From contig CAWEIS010000028.1 in the NCBI GenBank assembly GCA_963809205.1, forward strand, positions 434,001 through 498,000: DNA of 64,000 nucleotides. The letters are read 5' to 3'. The stretch comes from DATLLN01 sp963809205. Lineage in GTDB: Bacteria; Actinomycetota; Thermoleophilia; Gaiellales; JAICJC01. Made by a program: the position numbers and the translations under genes. The notes below the pieces were generated by a model. It was not told where the DNA came from. It worked only from the letters and a program-made list of their open reading frames with translations, and made no database searches. Positions 27,058-36,181 of this stretch are shown piece after piece (the stretch's first letter is position 1; each line of letters begins with the position of its first letter).

Positions 27058-27956
27058 TGCGCCCGGGCCTCTCCCACGAGCTCGCGGAGTCCGCGGTCGC
27101 GCACCCGCTCGACATCCTCGTGGTACTTCAGCACCGAGCCCAGCGTGGCGTCCACGACCTCGGCGTCGAGCTCCTCCTGGCCCAGCGCCAGCAGTGCCTG
27201 CGTCCAGTCGATGGTCTCGGCGACCCCCGGCGCTTTCGCCAGGTCGAGCTCGCGCAGCACCGCGACGAACGCGGCCGCCTCGCCGGCCAGCCGCTCCGGG
27301 ACGCCGGGCACGCGGGCCTTGACGATCTCGATCTCCCGCTGCAGCGAGGGGTGGCCGATCCAGTGGTAGAGGCAGCGGCGCTTGAGCGCGTCGTGGAGCT
27401 CGCGCGTGCGGTTGGACGTGAGGATCACGCGCGGCCGCACCGCGGCGGCGATCGTCCCGATCTCGGGGATCGTCACCTGGAAGTCGGAGAGCAGCTCCAG
27501 CAGGAACGCTTCGAACTCGTCGTCGGCGCGGTCGATCTCGTCGATCAGCAGCACCGGCGGGATCGCGTCGTCGTGCTCGATGGCGTCCAGCAGCGGGCGC
27601 CGCTCCAGGAACTCGCGCGAGAACAGCTCGTGCAGCGTCTCCCGCGCGTCCTGGGCGCTGCCGGCCTCCAGCGTGCGGATGTAGAGCAGCTGGCGCGAGT
27701 AGCTCCAGTCGTACAGCGCGTGGGCGACGTCGATGCCCTCGTAGCACTGCAGCCGGATCAGGCGCGCGCCGGACAGCTCGGCCAGCACCTTCGCCAGCTC
27801 GGTCTTGCCGACGCCGGCCTCGCCCTCGAGCAGCAGCGGCTTCTCCAGCACGATCGACAGATGGAGCACCGTGGCCAGCCCACGGTCGGCCAGGTAGGCG
27901 TGGTCGCGGAGCGACGTCGCGAGGTCGTCGACGCTGGAGGGAAGCTGCTCGGCCAT
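27054..27956 (-). CDS. MoxR-family AAA ATPase, CoxD-like
   Basis: A 300-residue AAA+ ATPase. Motifs are LLLEGEAGVGKTELAKVLAE (Walker A near 45-52), VLLIDEIDRADDEFEAFLLE (Walker B), RVILTSNRTRELHDALKRRC (sensor 1 and Arg finger) and HPSLQREIEIV. It is coupled to the CoxE-like gene. The TACGCT box 6 bases before the ATG implies a leaderless two-gene mRNA. Confidence 0.92.
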   Translation of the reverse strand: MAEQLPSSVDDLATSLRDHAYLADRGLATVLHLSIVLEKPLLLEGEAGVGKTELAKVLAELSGARLIRLQCYEGIDVAHALYDWSYSRQLLYIRTLEAGSAQDARETLHELFSREFLERRPLLDAIEHDDAIPPVLLIDEIDRADDEFEAFLLELLSDFQVTIPEIGTIAAAVRPRVILTSNRTRELHDALKRRCLYHWIGHPSLQREIEIVKARVPGVPERLAGEAAAFVAVLRELDLAKAPGVAETIDWTQALLALGQEELDAEVVDATLGSVLKYHEDVERVRDRGLRELVGEARAQ

Positions 27957-27962
27957 GGACTC

Positions 27963-27968
27963 AGCGTA
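27963..27968 (-). promoter_or_regulatory. -10 box TACGCT of the MoxR-VWA operon
   Basis: TACGCT lies 6 bases from the ATG at 27956 on the minus strand, leaving no room for a ribosome binding site. Confidence 0.5.
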
Positions 27969-27978
27969 GCTAGATGCG

Positions 27979-28734
27979 CTAGTCGGCGGTGATGCCCGGC
28001 CACGACGCGTGCGTGTTCTCGATGCCGCCGTCGATCACGATCGTCTGCCCGGTGATGTACGACGCCGCCGGCGACGCCAGGAAGGCGATCGTGTCGGCCA
28101 CCTCCTCCGCCGTGCCCATCCGGCCCATCGGCACGAACTTCGCAAGCTCGTTCAGGTCATCGCCGTACCGCTTCATCCCCTCGGTGGCGATCCACCCAGG
28201 GGCCACGCACACGACGCCGATATCGAACCGTCCCCACTCGACGGACAGCACGCGGGCGACGGCCTCCGTGCCCGAGCGTGCGGCGGACGAGTGCACCATC
28301 CCCGGGATGCCGCGCGTCGGGCAGAGCACGACCGAGACGATGCGGCCGCCGCGGTTGGGGATCATCGAGCGAACGGCGACCTGCTGCGTCAGGTACCAGG
28401 GGGCGTCGAGGTTGAGGCGGCGCACCGCGGCCCACCCGTTGGGGGTGATCTCCTCGGCCGGCGCGGTGAACTGGCCGCCGGCGTTGTTGACGAGCACGTC
28501 GATGCGGCCGTGTGCCTCCAAGGCGAGGCCGATCAGCGCGTCCGCCACCTCGGGCTCCCGGATGTCGCCGGCCAGCGTCAGGCAGTCGGCCTCCCCGATC
28601 ACGGCCTGCGCCTCGGCCAGCGGCTCCGGCCGGCGCCCGGAGATCACCACCTTGCAGCCGTCGCGGTGCAGGGCCAGCGCCGTCGCCCGGCCGATGCCGG
28701 TGCCGCCGCCGGTGACGATCGCGATCCGGCTCAC
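27979..28734 (-). CDS. Short-chain dehydrogenase, trans-2-enoyl-CoA reductase-like
   Basis: A 251-residue SDR with the NAD(P) motif [10 protein letters not shown], the NNAGGQ motif and [12 protein letters not shown]. The usual catalytic YxxxK is absent: the equivalent stretch is [21 protein letters not shown], which resembles peroxisomal trans-2-enoyl-CoA and 2,4-dienoyl-CoA reductases. The GTG start overlaps the enoyl-CoA hydratase stop, so both probably act in fatty-acyl-CoA metabolism. Confidence 0.85.
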   Translation of the reverse strand: MSRIAIVTGGGTGIGRATALALHRDGCKVVISGRRPEPLAEAQAVIGEADCLTLAGDIREPEVADALIGLALEAHGRIDVLVNNAGGQFTAPAEEITPNGWAAVRRLNLDAPWYLTQQVAVRSMIPNRGGRIVSVVLCPTRGIPGMVHSSAARSGTEAVARVLSVEWGRFDIGVVCVAPGWIATEGMKRYGDDLNELAKFVPMGRMGTAEEVADTIAFLASPAASYITGQTIVIDGGIENTHASWPGITAD

Positions 28735-29468
28735 GACGCGCGGAAGCTCTCGGCCGAGTGCGCGAGCATCCCCTGCGCCAGCTTCTCCAGCTCCAGTGAG
28801 ACCTCCAGCGGGCTGTCCGCCGAGCGGTCGATCAGGCCGCGCGTGACCTCGAGGGCGAGCTGCGGCTGGGCCGCCAGGAGCCCCGCCCATTCGAGCGCCG
28901 CCGCCTCCGCCTCGCCCTCGGCGACCAGCCGGTTGACGACGCCCAGCTCCGTCGCGCGAGCCGCGTCGAACCGCTGGCCGAGCAGGATCAGTTCCTTCGC
29001 CCGGGCCGCGCCGATCGTCCGGGTCAGGCGGGTCAGGCCCCCGGCGCTGGGCAGGATGCCCAGCGAGACCTCGGTCAGCTGGAAGCGCGCCGTCTCGTCG
29101 GCGACCCGCAGATCGGCCGACAGCGCCAGCTCCAGGCCGCCGCCGATCGCCCAGCCGGAAATGGCGGCGATCGAGGGCTGCGCCAGCGCCGGCAGCGCCT
29201 CCCACAGGCGTCCCGGCCCGCGGTAGTAGCGGACGGTCGCCTCGGGGCTGGGATCCGTGAACTCGGTGAGGTCGGCGCCGGCCGAGAACGCTCGCTGGGA
29301 GCCGGTGACGACCACGGCGCGCGACGTCCGCACGGCGTCCGACGCCAGCGCGGCCAGGTATTGCTCGCACATCTCCTCGGACAGCGCGTTCAGCTTGTCG
29401 TCGCGGCACAGCCGGACGACCACGACGCCGTCCTGCTTGGGCTCCACGCGTACCAGGGGATCCGGCAT
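28731..29468 (-). CDS. Enoyl-CoA hydratase/isomerase (crotonase) family
   Basis: A 245-residue crotonase. The oxyanion-hole segments are [12 protein letters not shown] and [18 protein letters not shown]. Both catalytic glutamates of true hydratases are present, in GGGLELAL and [12 protein letters not shown], so water addition to 2-enoyl-CoA is likely. TAGATT lies 8 bases before the ATG. It forms a two-gene unit with the SDR. Confidence 0.9.
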   Translation of the reverse strand: MPDPLVRVEPKQDGVVVVRLCRDDKLNALSEEMCEQYLAALASDAVRTSRAVVVTGSQRAFSAGADLTEFTDPSPEATVRYYRGPGRLWEALPALAQPSIAAISGWAIGGGLELALSADLRVADETARFQLTEVSLGILPSAGGLTRLTRTIGAARAKELILLGQRFDAARATELGVVNRLVAEGEAEAAALEWAGLLAAQPQLALEVTRGLIDRSADSPLEVSLELEKLAQGMLAHSAESFRAS

Positions 29469-29476
29469 GGCCGCCG

Positions 29477-29482
29477 AATCTA
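29477..29482 (-). promoter_or_regulatory. -10 box TAGATT of the crotonase-SDR operon
   Basis: TAGATT is 8 bases from the ATG at 29468, consistent with a leaderless transcript. The remaining 137 bases up to the GGDEF gene hold no recognisable element. Confidence 0.5.
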
Positions 29483-29619
29483 CCGCACACGCCACCTCGC
29501 GCAGCGCGCCAGGTCGGTGGCCCCTACCGCAAAACGGGGATCCCCCTGTACGCCGGTCCGGGGAGGACGCGTGACGTTCGGCACTCAAACTGCGCCATGT
29601 ATCTGCCGATACACGCTGT

Positions 29620-30645
29620 ATGCCCCAGCTCCGTGGTCGTGCGACGGATCGCGACCGGAGAGAGCTCGAAGTCCTCCACCGCGTCGCCGTCACCCTCAGC
29701 CAGTCGCTGTCGCTTGCCGACGTCATGACGTCGCTCACCCGTGAGCTCGTGTACGGCGTCGAGCGCGCAGGCGAGGTGGCCATCTCGCTGTGGAACCAGC
29801 ACGAGGACGTGCTGGTCGACGCCGCCTGCTGGACCGCGCACGGGCCTCCGGCGTGGCCGCGCGGCCAGGAGGTGAACTCGCTGGCGCTCTACCCGGAGAC
29901 CCGCGAGCTGCTGCGCCGCGGGCACGGCCACCGCGAGTTCCGGATGACCGACCCGGCGATCAAGCCGGACGACCGCGAGGTACTCGAGCACTGGGGATGG
30001 CGTTCGTCGATCGAGCTGCCGCTGGTGGTCGAGGGCCGGTCGGTGGGCCTGATCGAGGTCGCCGACTACCGCTCGGCCCGGCGGTGGACGGAGCGCGACA
30101 TCTCGTTCATTCAGACGATCGCCAGCCAGGCGGCGATGGCCGTCCGCAACGCCCAGCTGTACGAGGATCTCCAGCGGCAGGCCGACCGCGACCCGCTGAC
30201 GGACGTGCTCAACCACCGCGCGTACTACGACCGGCTGACCCAGGAGCTGGCCCGCGCACACCGCGCCGGCTCGTCGGTTGGCGTGCTGGTGCTCGACCTC
30301 GACGACTTCAAGTCGATCAACGACGTCCGCGGCCACCTGGCCGGCGACCGGGCGCTGCGCGACGCTGCCGCCGCGATCACCGGCGCGTGCCGCGTGTGCG
30401 ACGTGGCCGGGCGGCTGGGTGGCGACGAGTTCGGCGTGATCCTGCCCGATGTCTCGATGGAGGCCGAGCTGGTGGCGCGCCGGATGCTGGACGTGGTCGG
30501 CCGGCGGGCCGGCCTGTCGGCGTCGATCGGGGTTGCCGTGTCGGCTCCCGGCGAGATCGACGCGCTTGCGCTGATGACCCGCGCGGACGTCTCCCTGCTC
30601 GAGGCAAAGCGCCAGGGCAAGCGCACCTACCGGCTGGCTGCATGA
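29620..30645 (+). CDS. GAF-GGDEF diguanylate cyclase, copy 1
   Basis: A 341-residue soluble protein with an N-terminal GAF sensor (about residues 20-170) and a C-terminal GGDEF domain that makes cyclic di-GMP. The active-site loop is intact (GRLGGDEFG, near 267). RVCD five residues before it is the inhibitory I-site, so product feedback is expected. VLDLDDFKSINDVRGHLAGD supplies the metal and guanine pocket. It is paired with a near copy immediately downstream. Confidence 0.93.
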   Translation: MPQLRGRATDRDRRELEVLHRVAVTLSQSLSLADVMTSLTRELVYGVERAGEVAISLWNQHEDVLVDAACWTAHGPPAWPRGQEVNSLALYPETRELLRRGHGHREFRMTDPAIKPDDREVLEHWGWRSSIELPLVVEGRSVGLIEVADYRSARRWTERDISFIQTIASQAAMAVRNAQLYEDLQRQADRDPLTDVLNHRAYYDRLTQELARAHRAGSSVGVLVLDLDDFKSINDVRGHLAGDRALRDAAAAITGACRVCDVAGRLGGDEFGVILPDVSMEAELVARRMLDVVGRRAGLSASIGVAVSAPGEIDALALMTRADVSLLEAKRQGKRTYRLAA

Positions 30646-31646
30646 GGGGCGACCGCGACCGGCGGGAGCTGGAGGTGCTGCATCGCCTGGCCGTCAGCCT
30701 CCCCCGGTCGCTGACGGTGACCGGCGTGACGGACGCCCTGGCCGAGGGCCTGGTCGACGCGATCGAGCGCGCCTGCGAGTGCACGATCACGTCGTGGGAG
30801 CGAGACGCCAACACGCTGTCGGTGCTGTCCGTGTGCGAGCCCGGCGGCATCGAGCCCAGCTGGCAGGGCGTCGTCTACGACCTGGCCGACTGGCCGGAGA
30901 GCCTGGCCGTGCTGGAGGCCGGCTCCGAGCACCGCGAGTTCCGGCTGGACGACGCGTCGCTCGAGCCGCAGGTGCGCGAGCAGGTCGAGGAGTGGACCTG
31001 GGCCAGCTGGATCTGCTTCCCGCTGGTGGTCGAGAAGCGCGCGGTCGGGCTGATCGAGCTGGCCGACTACGACAGCGCCGAGAGATGGTCGCCGCGGGAT
31101 ATCAGCTTCGGGCAGACGATCGCGACGCAGGCCGCGCTGGCCGTCCGCAACGCCCAGCTGTACGAGGATCTGCAGCGGCAGGTCGATCACGACTCGCTGA
31201 CCGGGCTGCTCAACCACGGCGCGTTCTACAGCCGCGTGGACGAGGAGCTCGAGCGGATCCGGCGCAGCGGCCGGCCCGCCGCGGCGCTGGTCGCCGACCT
31301 GGACGACTTCAAGCTGGTCAACGACCGGCAGGGCCACCCGGCGGGCGACCGGGCGCTGCGGCGCGTGGCCGACGCGCTGCGGGCCGTGTGCCGGGTCGCG
31401 GACGTCGCCGGGCGGATCGGCGGCGACGAGTTCTGCGTGCTGCTGGTCGACCTGGAGGGCGATGCCGGCCAGGTCGCGGAGCGGCTGGCGAGGGTGATCG
31501 AGATGGAGGCGGGCGTGTCGGTATCGGTCGGCGTGGCCGTCTGCCGGGGCAGCGACCGCACCGCCGCCGAGGCGATCGCGCGGGCCGACCGCGCGCTGCT
31601 CGACGCCAAACGCGCGGGCAAGCACACCTTCCGCCTGGCCGCCTGA
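30642..31646 (+). CDS. GAF-GGDEF diguanylate cyclase, copy 2
   Basis: A 334-residue paralogue of the previous gene, aligned along its whole length. Shared blocks include RDRRELEVLHR, AVRNAQLYEDLQRQ and ending KRAGKHTFRLAA versus KRQGKRTYRLAA. The cyclase loop is intact (GRIGGDEFC) with RVAD as I-site. GAF residues differ most (CECTITSWERDANTLSVLS), suggesting different input signals. The ATGA overlap shows co-translation and a tandem duplication origin. Confidence 0.93.
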   Translation: MRGDRDRRELEVLHRLAVSLPRSLTVTGVTDALAEGLVDAIERACECTITSWERDANTLSVLSVCEPGGIEPSWQGVVYDLADWPESLAVLEAGSEHREFRLDDASLEPQVREQVEEWTWASWICFPLVVEKRAVGLIELADYDSAERWSPRDISFGQTIATQAALAVRNAQLYEDLQRQVDHDSLTGLLNHGAFYSRVDEELERIRRSGRPAAALVADLDDFKLVNDRQGHPAGDRALRRVADALRAVCRVADVAGRIGGDEFCVLLVDLEGDAGQVAERLARVIEMEAGVSVSVGVAVCRGSDRTAAEAIARADRALLDAKRAGKHTFRLAA

Positions 31647-31650
31647 GCCG

Positions 31651-31656
31651 TAGGCT
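31651..31656 (+). promoter_or_regulatory. -10 box TAGGCT before the sugar dehydrogenase
   Basis: TAGGCT sits 6 bases before the ATG at 31663 and only 5 bases after the cyclase stop, so the lipoprotein gene has its own leaderless promoter. Confidence 0.5.
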
Positions 31657-31662
31657 TCGGCC

Positions 31663-32790
31663 ATGCGCCGTTGGCTGACCGCGCTGCCGCTGCTGCTCGC
31701 CGCCTGCGGCTGCGCGTCGTCGGGGAGCGACGCCGGCACCTCCGCGGCGACGTCGTCGCCCCCGCCGCCGCCCGCCGGCTCCAGCGCGGCGCCGGCGCCG
31801 GCCGGCCTCCGTCTGGCGCCGGTGCTGACGGGTCTCGAAGGCCCGGTCGACGTCGTCTTCGCGCCCTCCGACCCCTCGCACATGGTCGTTGTCCAGCAGG
31901 GCGGCGACGCCGTGGTGTTCGAGGACGGGCACCAGCTGAGTCGGCCGCTGCTCGACCTGCGCGGCAAGGTCTCGACCGGGAGCGAGCAGGGTCTGCTGGG
32001 GCTGGCATTCGCGCCGACGTTCCCCGACGACCCGCGGATCGTGGTCGACTACACCGACCCCTCCGGCGACACGAACGTCGTCAGCTACCGGGTCAGCGAC
32101 TGGCGCGCCGACCCATCGTCCGCGAAGCGGCTGCTGTTCGTCGACCAGCCGTACTCGAACCACAACGGCGGCGACGTCGTGTTCGGCCCGGACGGCCGGC
32201 TGTACATCGGGATGGGCGACGGCGGCAGCGCGGGCGACCCCGGCAACCGCGCGCAGAACCCGGACGTGCTGCTGGGCAAGATGCTGCGGATGGACGATCG
32301 ACCACCCGCGGCCGCAGATCTACGCGCTGGGCCTGCGCAACCCCTGGCGGTTCTCCTTCGACCGGCAGACCGGCGACCTGTGGATCGGCGACGTCGGGCA
32401 GGGGGCGTGGGAGGAGATCGACCACCTGCCGGCGGGCGCGCCGCCGGGCACGAACTTCGGCTGGAACCTGTACGAGGGCAACCACGAGTACAACGCGACC
32501 TCGCCTGCCGAGCCGCAGTTCACGAACCCGGTGGCCGAGTACAGCCACGAGCTCGGGTGCTCGGTGACCGGCGGGTTCGTGTACCGCGGCCCGTCGATCC
32601 CCGCGCTCGACGGGCGCTACGTGTACGGCGACTACTGCAGCGGCCGGCTGTGGTCGCTCGCCCCGGGCGGGAAGCCGCGGCTGCTGGCGCTCGAGGTGCC
32701 CGGGCTGACGTCGTTCGGCGAGGATCCGGACGGCCGGCTGTTCGCCGTGTCGCAGGCCGGGAAGGTCCTCCGGTTCGAAGCGCCGGCTGA
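31663..32790 (+). CDS. Secreted glucose/sorbosone dehydrogenase-like lipoprotein
   Basis: About 375 residues of the PQQ-dependent soluble aldose sugar dehydrogenase (YliI-like) six-blade propeller. A lipoprotein signal LTALPLLLAACGCASS ends in a LAAC lipobox, followed by a Ser/Pro-rich linker. Family blocks are GSEQGLLGLAFAP, SNHNGGDVVFGPDGRLYIGM and, in the next frame after a break near 32298, ALGLRNPWRFSFDRQTGDLW and VYGDYCSGRLWSL. The 3' end is uncertain: the second frame stays open into the HNH gene, while the first ends at 32790, so another indel near 32785 is likely. Confidence 0.82.
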   Translation: MRRWLTALPLLLAACGCASSGSDAGTSAATSSPPPPPAGSSAAPAPAGLRLAPVLTGLEGPVDVVFAPSDPSHMVVVQQGGDAVVFEDGHQLSRPLLDLRGKVSTGSEQGLLGLAFAPTFPDDPRIVVDYTDPSGDTNVVSYRVSDWRADPSSAKRLLFVDQPYSNHNGGDVVFGPDGRLYIGMGDGGSAGDPGNRAQNPDVLLGKMLRMDDRPPAAADLRAGPAQPLAVLLRPADRRPVDRRRRAGGVGGDRPPAGGRAAGHELRLEPVRGQPRVQRDLACRAAVHEPGGRVQPRARVLGDRRVRVPRPVDPRARRALRVRRLLQRPAVVARPGREAAAAGARGARADVVRRGSGRPAVRRVAGREGPPVRSAG

Positions 32791-32846
32791 GGGCTGGATC
32801 CGGCGGCGCGAGCAACTACACTTGTACGCAACCGACTGGAGGTGCG

Positions 32847-33374
32847 ATGCGCTGCCTGCTGCTCGATGCAGCGATGCGACCGATGACGCTCGTCTCGCGG
32901 GAGCGAGCCGTCAGCCTGGTCGTGTGCGGCAACGCTCAGGTGATCGCCGAGGAGCCCTCGGTCATCTACCGCTCGGAGCACCTGTCGGTCGCGCTGCCCG
33001 TCATCCTCCAGGTGCCCGCCTACGTCGAGCTGCGGCCGATCGTCCGGCGGAACGTGGTGCGGCGCGTGCTCTTCTGCCGTGACAACTGGCGCTGCGCGTA
33101 CTGCGGGCGCGAGGGCGGCCCGCTCGACCTGACGATCGACCACGTCAAGCCGCTGTCGCGCGGCGGCGCGCACGAGTGGGACAACGTGGTCGCGGCCTGC
33201 CGCCGGTGCAACCACCGCAAGGGCGACCGGCTGCCGTACGAGGCCGGGATGTACCCGAAGAGCACGCCGAAGGTGCCGACGATGGTGCAGGTGGCGTGGG
33301 CGGGCCGGCTGACGCACCCGCTGCAGCGCGAGTACGTCGCCGCCTGGCACCGCGTGCCCGCCGCGGCGCTCTAA
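32847..33374 (+). CDS. HNH endonuclease family protein
   Basis: A 175-residue protein of a widespread actinobacterial and cyanobacterial HNH family. The zinc-binding and catalytic region reads WRCAYCGREGG, TIDHVKPLSRGGAHEWDN, VVAACRRCNHRKGDRLP. The N-terminal LLLDAAMRPMTLVSRERAVSL and the C-terminal GRLTHPLQREYVAAWHRVP are typical of the family. It has a clear ribosome site (GGAGG at 32838-32842), unlike its leaderless neighbours, and a TACACT box at 32817-32822. It probably nicks or cuts DNA; the physiological role is unknown. Confidence 0.88.
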   Translation: MRCLLLDAAMRPMTLVSRERAVSLVVCGNAQVIAEEPSVIYRSEHLSVALPVILQVPAYVELRPIVRRNVVRRVLFCRDNWRCAYCGREGGPLDLTIDHVKPLSRGGAHEWDNVVAACRRCNHRKGDRLPYEAGMYPKSTPKVPTMVQVAWAGRLTHPLQREYVAAWHRVPAAAL

Positions 33375-34237
33375 CCGCGCGGCGGCGTCGCGCAGCGCCT
33401 GCTGCAGCTCCAGTGCGGCCTCGCCCGGCGCGCCGCCGCCGACGCGTGGAGCCGTCGATCGCGACGACGCCGACGACCTCGCGGACGCTGCTCGAGCTGA
33501 ACACCTCATCCGCCACGACCAGCCGGTCGAGCTCGTATGCACCCTCGGCAACGGAGTAGCCGCGGGCGGTGGCGGCGCCGATCAGCGTGTCGCGGGTGAC
33601 GCCGGCGAGGATGCCCAGGTCGAGCGCCGGGGTGTGCAGCGTCCTCCCCTCGCGGAACCAGATGTTCGAGGTCGGCCCCTCCAGCACGAGCCCCTCGAGC
33701 GACAGGAACAGCGCGTCGTCGGAGCCGCGCCGGCGCGCCTCCTGCTGCGCGGCAATGTTGACGGCGTAGCTGGTGGACTTGACGCCGGGCAGCAGCCAAG
33801 GCGATGCGGTGCGGGTGTGCGCGCCGATCGCAAGCTGGAGCGCGGTCAGGGCTATGCCGCGGCGGCGCAGCTCGTCCAGGCCCTCGGGCAGCGGCGTCAC
33901 CAGGGCGAAGCCGGCGCCGTCCTCCCCGCTCTCCCGGCCCGCAGTCCAGACGACGCGCAGGCGTCGCCTCGCCGGTTGCCGCGGCGGACACCGCTTGCGC
34001 TGCCAGCTCTGAGAACGCTGCGGCGTCGGGTGCCGGCAGGCCGAGCACCGCCGCCGACGAGACCAGCCGCTCGAGGTGCCGCTCGAGCCGGAACGGGCGG
34101 CCGTCGTAGATGCGCATCGTCTCGAAGGCCGCGCGGCCGCGCAGCACCGCCTCGTCATCGGCGAAGAGGTGCGGCTGCTCGGAATCGACCACGCCGTGTC
34201 CGAGCACCGCCAGCGCGAGGGGTCGGCCGGGGGCCAT
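33371..34237 (-). CDS. Class IV aminotransferase / aminodeoxychorismate lyase-like
   Basis: About 288 residues of the PLP fold-type IV family (branched-chain aminotransferase, D-amino acid transaminase, PabC). Blocks are [21 protein letters not shown], then [20 protein letters not shown] (catalytic Lys), [18 protein letters not shown] and [12 protein letters not shown]. Frameshifts near 33955, 33450 and 33380 break it into several frames, so the 3' end is inferred from a TAG at 33371-33373. PabC (folate branch) is a fair guess, but a transaminase is equally possible. Confidence 0.75.
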
Positions 34238-34251
34238 GGCGGGCGACATCG

Positions 34252-34257
34252 TAGACT
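34252..34257 (+). promoter_or_regulatory. -10 box TAGACT of rnhA
   Basis: Seven bases separate TAGACT from the rnhA ATG at 34265. Confidence 0.5.
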
Positions 34258-34264
34258 GCTCCGC

Positions 34265-34711
34265 ATGTCGGATACGGTCGAGCTGTGGACGGACGGGGCC
34301 TGCTCGGGCAATCCCGGGCCGGGCGGCTGGGCGGCGATCCTCCGCTGGAACGGCAACGAGCGGGAGCTGGTCGGCGGCGAGCAGATGACCACCAACAACC
34401 GGATGGAGCTGATGTCCGTGATCGCAGGGCTGGAGGCGATCACGCGGCCGATGCGGGTGCTCGTGCACACGGACAGCGCATACGTGGAGCAGGCGTTCGC
34501 GCAGCGGTGGCTCGAGAGGTGGCGGCGCAACGGCTGGAAGACGGCGGCGAAGAAGCCGGTCAAGAACCGCGACCTGTGGGAGCGGCTGGACGCGGCGGTC
34601 AACGGCCACGACGTCGAGTTCGTGCGGGTCAAGGGGCATGCCGGCGTCGAGCTGAACGAGCGAGCCGACCAGCTGGCATGCGAGCAGCGCGACGTCCACG
34701 CGGCGGCATGA
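34265..34711 (+). CDS. rnhA: Ribonuclease HI
   Basis: A 148-residue RNase HI, which cuts RNA in RNA-DNA hybrids. All four catalytic acids are visible: Asp in [16 protein letters not shown], Glu in [10 protein letters not shown], Asp in VHTDSAYV and Asp in NERADQLA. The handle region [20 protein letters not shown] is also conserved. It overlaps the methyltransferase start (ATGA), so the two are co-translated. Confidence 0.96.
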   Translation: MSDTVELWTDGACSGNPGPGGWAAILRWNGNERELVGGEQMTTNNRMELMSVIAGLEAITRPMRVLVHTDSAYVEQAFAQRWLERWRRNGWKTAAKKPVKNRDLWERLDAAVNGHDVEFVRVKGHAGVELNERADQLACEQRDVHAAA

Positions 34712-35419
34712 CCGGCCGCAAGGATCACGCGCGCTCGCTGTTCGCCGGGATCGCGGGCGACTACGACCGGTGGGCGCAGCTGCTCTCGTTCGGGCAGGAC
34801 GCGCGCTGGCACCGGGTGATGATCGAGCCGCTCGAGCTGGGCGCCGGCGGCGTGGTCGCCGATGTGGCGACCGGCACCGCGGCGGTGGCGATCGACCTGG
34901 TGCGCCGGCACGGCTGCCGGGTGATCGGGATCGACCAGAGCCCGGAGATGCTCGCCCGCGGCGCGGACCGGGTCGCCGCCGAGGGGCTCGCCGAGTCGAT
35001 CGAGCTGCGTCAGGGCGAGGCGGAGCGGCTCCCGCTCGACGACGCGTCGGTCGACGCCGTCACCCACACGTACCTGCTGCGCTACGTCGACGATCCGGCG
35101 GCGACGCTGCGCGAGCTGGCGCGCGTGCTCAAGCCCGGCGGCGCGATGGCGTCGCTCGAGTTCTTCGTGCCGGAAGGTGCGTGGTACCCGCCGTGGTGGG
35201 CGTGGACGCGGGCCGGCCTGCCGGCCGGAGGGTTGATCGCCGGCGATGGGTGGTACGAGACGGGCAGGTTCCTCGGGCCGAGCATCGAGGAGTTCTGGCG
35301 CCGGCATCCGCTGCGGCGACGTGGTCGCGATGTGGCGGGCGGCCGGGATGGAGCAGATCCGGTGCCGGCGACTGTCCGTCGGCGGAGGTGTCATCATCCG
35401 CGGAATCCGCGAGACGTAA
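34708..35419 (+). CDS. UbiE/MenG-like methyltransferase
   Basis: About 237 residues of a class I SAM methyltransferase close to the quinone C-methyltransferases. Motifs are [41 protein letters not shown] (SAM motif I), [11 protein letters not shown] and [16 protein letters not shown] frameshift near 35315 moves the last 34 residues ([19 protein letters not shown]) to another frame, ending at TAA 35417-35419. A role in menaquinone synthesis is plausible, but it could be a generic methyltransferase. Confidence 0.82.
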
Positions 35420-35436
35420 GCGATGGGAGGGATGAG

Positions 35437-35820
35437 ATGGGTTCGGTCAATCTGAGCGATCAGCCGATCACCGCCACGCCGTACGGGCGGTGGCAGCAGC
35501 TGAACGGCGCGCTCAACGTGAACGCGTTCGGGATCAACGCCGTGGTGTGCGACCCGGCCGAGGACTTGGGCATCTCGCACGACGAGACGGAGACGGGCCA
35601 GCAGGAGGCGTACATCGTGGTCACCGGGCGCGCGGCGTTCACGGTCGGCGACGAGCGGATCGAGGCCGGGCCGGGCACCGTGGTTGCGGCGCCGGATCCG
35701 GCGGTGATCCGTGGCTTCGAGGCCCTCGAGCCGGGTACCCGCATCGTCTGCGTGGGCGCAGCGCCGGTGGCCGAAGCGCAGCCGTACGGCGAGTGGATCG
35801 CCGAGGCCGCCAGCAGCTAG
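35437..35820 (+). CDS. Small cupin-domain protein
   Basis: A 127-residue single cupin. The barrel region reads HDETETGQQEAYIVVTGRAAF and GPGTVVAAPDPAVIRGFEAL. The first motif has His-Asp-Glu rather than HxH, so metal binding may be altered or lost. GGGAGG at 35424-35429 precedes the ATG at 35437. It follows the methyltransferase by 17 bases. Function unknown. Confidence 0.8.
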   Translation: MGSVNLSDQPITATPYGRWQQLNGALNVNAFGINAVVCDPAEDLGISHDETETGQQEAYIVVTGRAAFTVGDERIEAGPGTVVAAPDPAVIRGFEALEPGTRIVCVGAAPVAEAQPYGEWIAEAASS

Positions 35821-35890
35821 CGGCGAGCAACTGGCGACACACGTCGGTGGGCAGACGCGGCCGCCGCTTGCGACGAGCGACGAGCGGACG

Positions 35891-35913
35891 ACCGACAGTC
35901 GGTCTGCGAGACC
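35891..35913. repeat. Two short overlapping palindromes upstream of RAYT
   Basis: ACCGAC-A-GTCGGT (35891-35903) overlaps GGTCT-GCG-AGACC (35901-35913); both are perfect. They open the 373-base gap between the cupin and RAYT genes. That gap has no gene but is filled with palindromes. Confidence 0.55.
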
Positions 35914-35967
35914 AGCGGATAGCGCCGAGCCGACCGTCAGTCAATCAGCGAGACCACGGCCAGACCA

Positions 35968-35995
35968 GCGTCGCGGCGCCCGAGCGCCGCGACGC
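35968..35995. repeat. Perfect 12-bp hairpin upstream of RAYT
   Basis: GCGTCGCGGCGC, loop CCGA, then GCGCCGCGACGC: a perfect 12-bp stem with a 4-base loop and no T-run. It may terminate the cupin transcript or be part of the RAYT repeat set. Confidence 0.65.
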
Positions 35996-36051
35996 CCGCC
36001 ACCGCACGGCGAGCGTGCCGCGCCGGGGGCTGCAGCGCGCCCTCGCTCAGG

Positions 36052-36126
36052 GGTGCCGGGCATGGTGCCAGGCGCCGCGCCCGGGTCGGTGCCGGGCACA
36101 GTGCCAGGGCCGACGGCGCCCGGCAC
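36052..36126. repeat. 12-base tandem palindrome array, left of RAYT
   Basis: Six consecutive 12-base units drifting around GGTGCCGGGCAC: two clear copies at 36052 and 36088, the rest degenerate (GGTGCCAGGCGC, AGTGCCAGGGCC and others). Each good unit is a palindrome GTGCC-G-GGCAC whose single central base gives it direction. Here the central base is G, the reverse complement of the right-hand array. The array ends 67 bases before the transposase start. Confidence 0.8.
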
Positions 36127-36181
36127 ACCTTCGGCACCCTTTCGCGACACCTCGTGACTGACCCATGGCTGGTCGCGCTCG

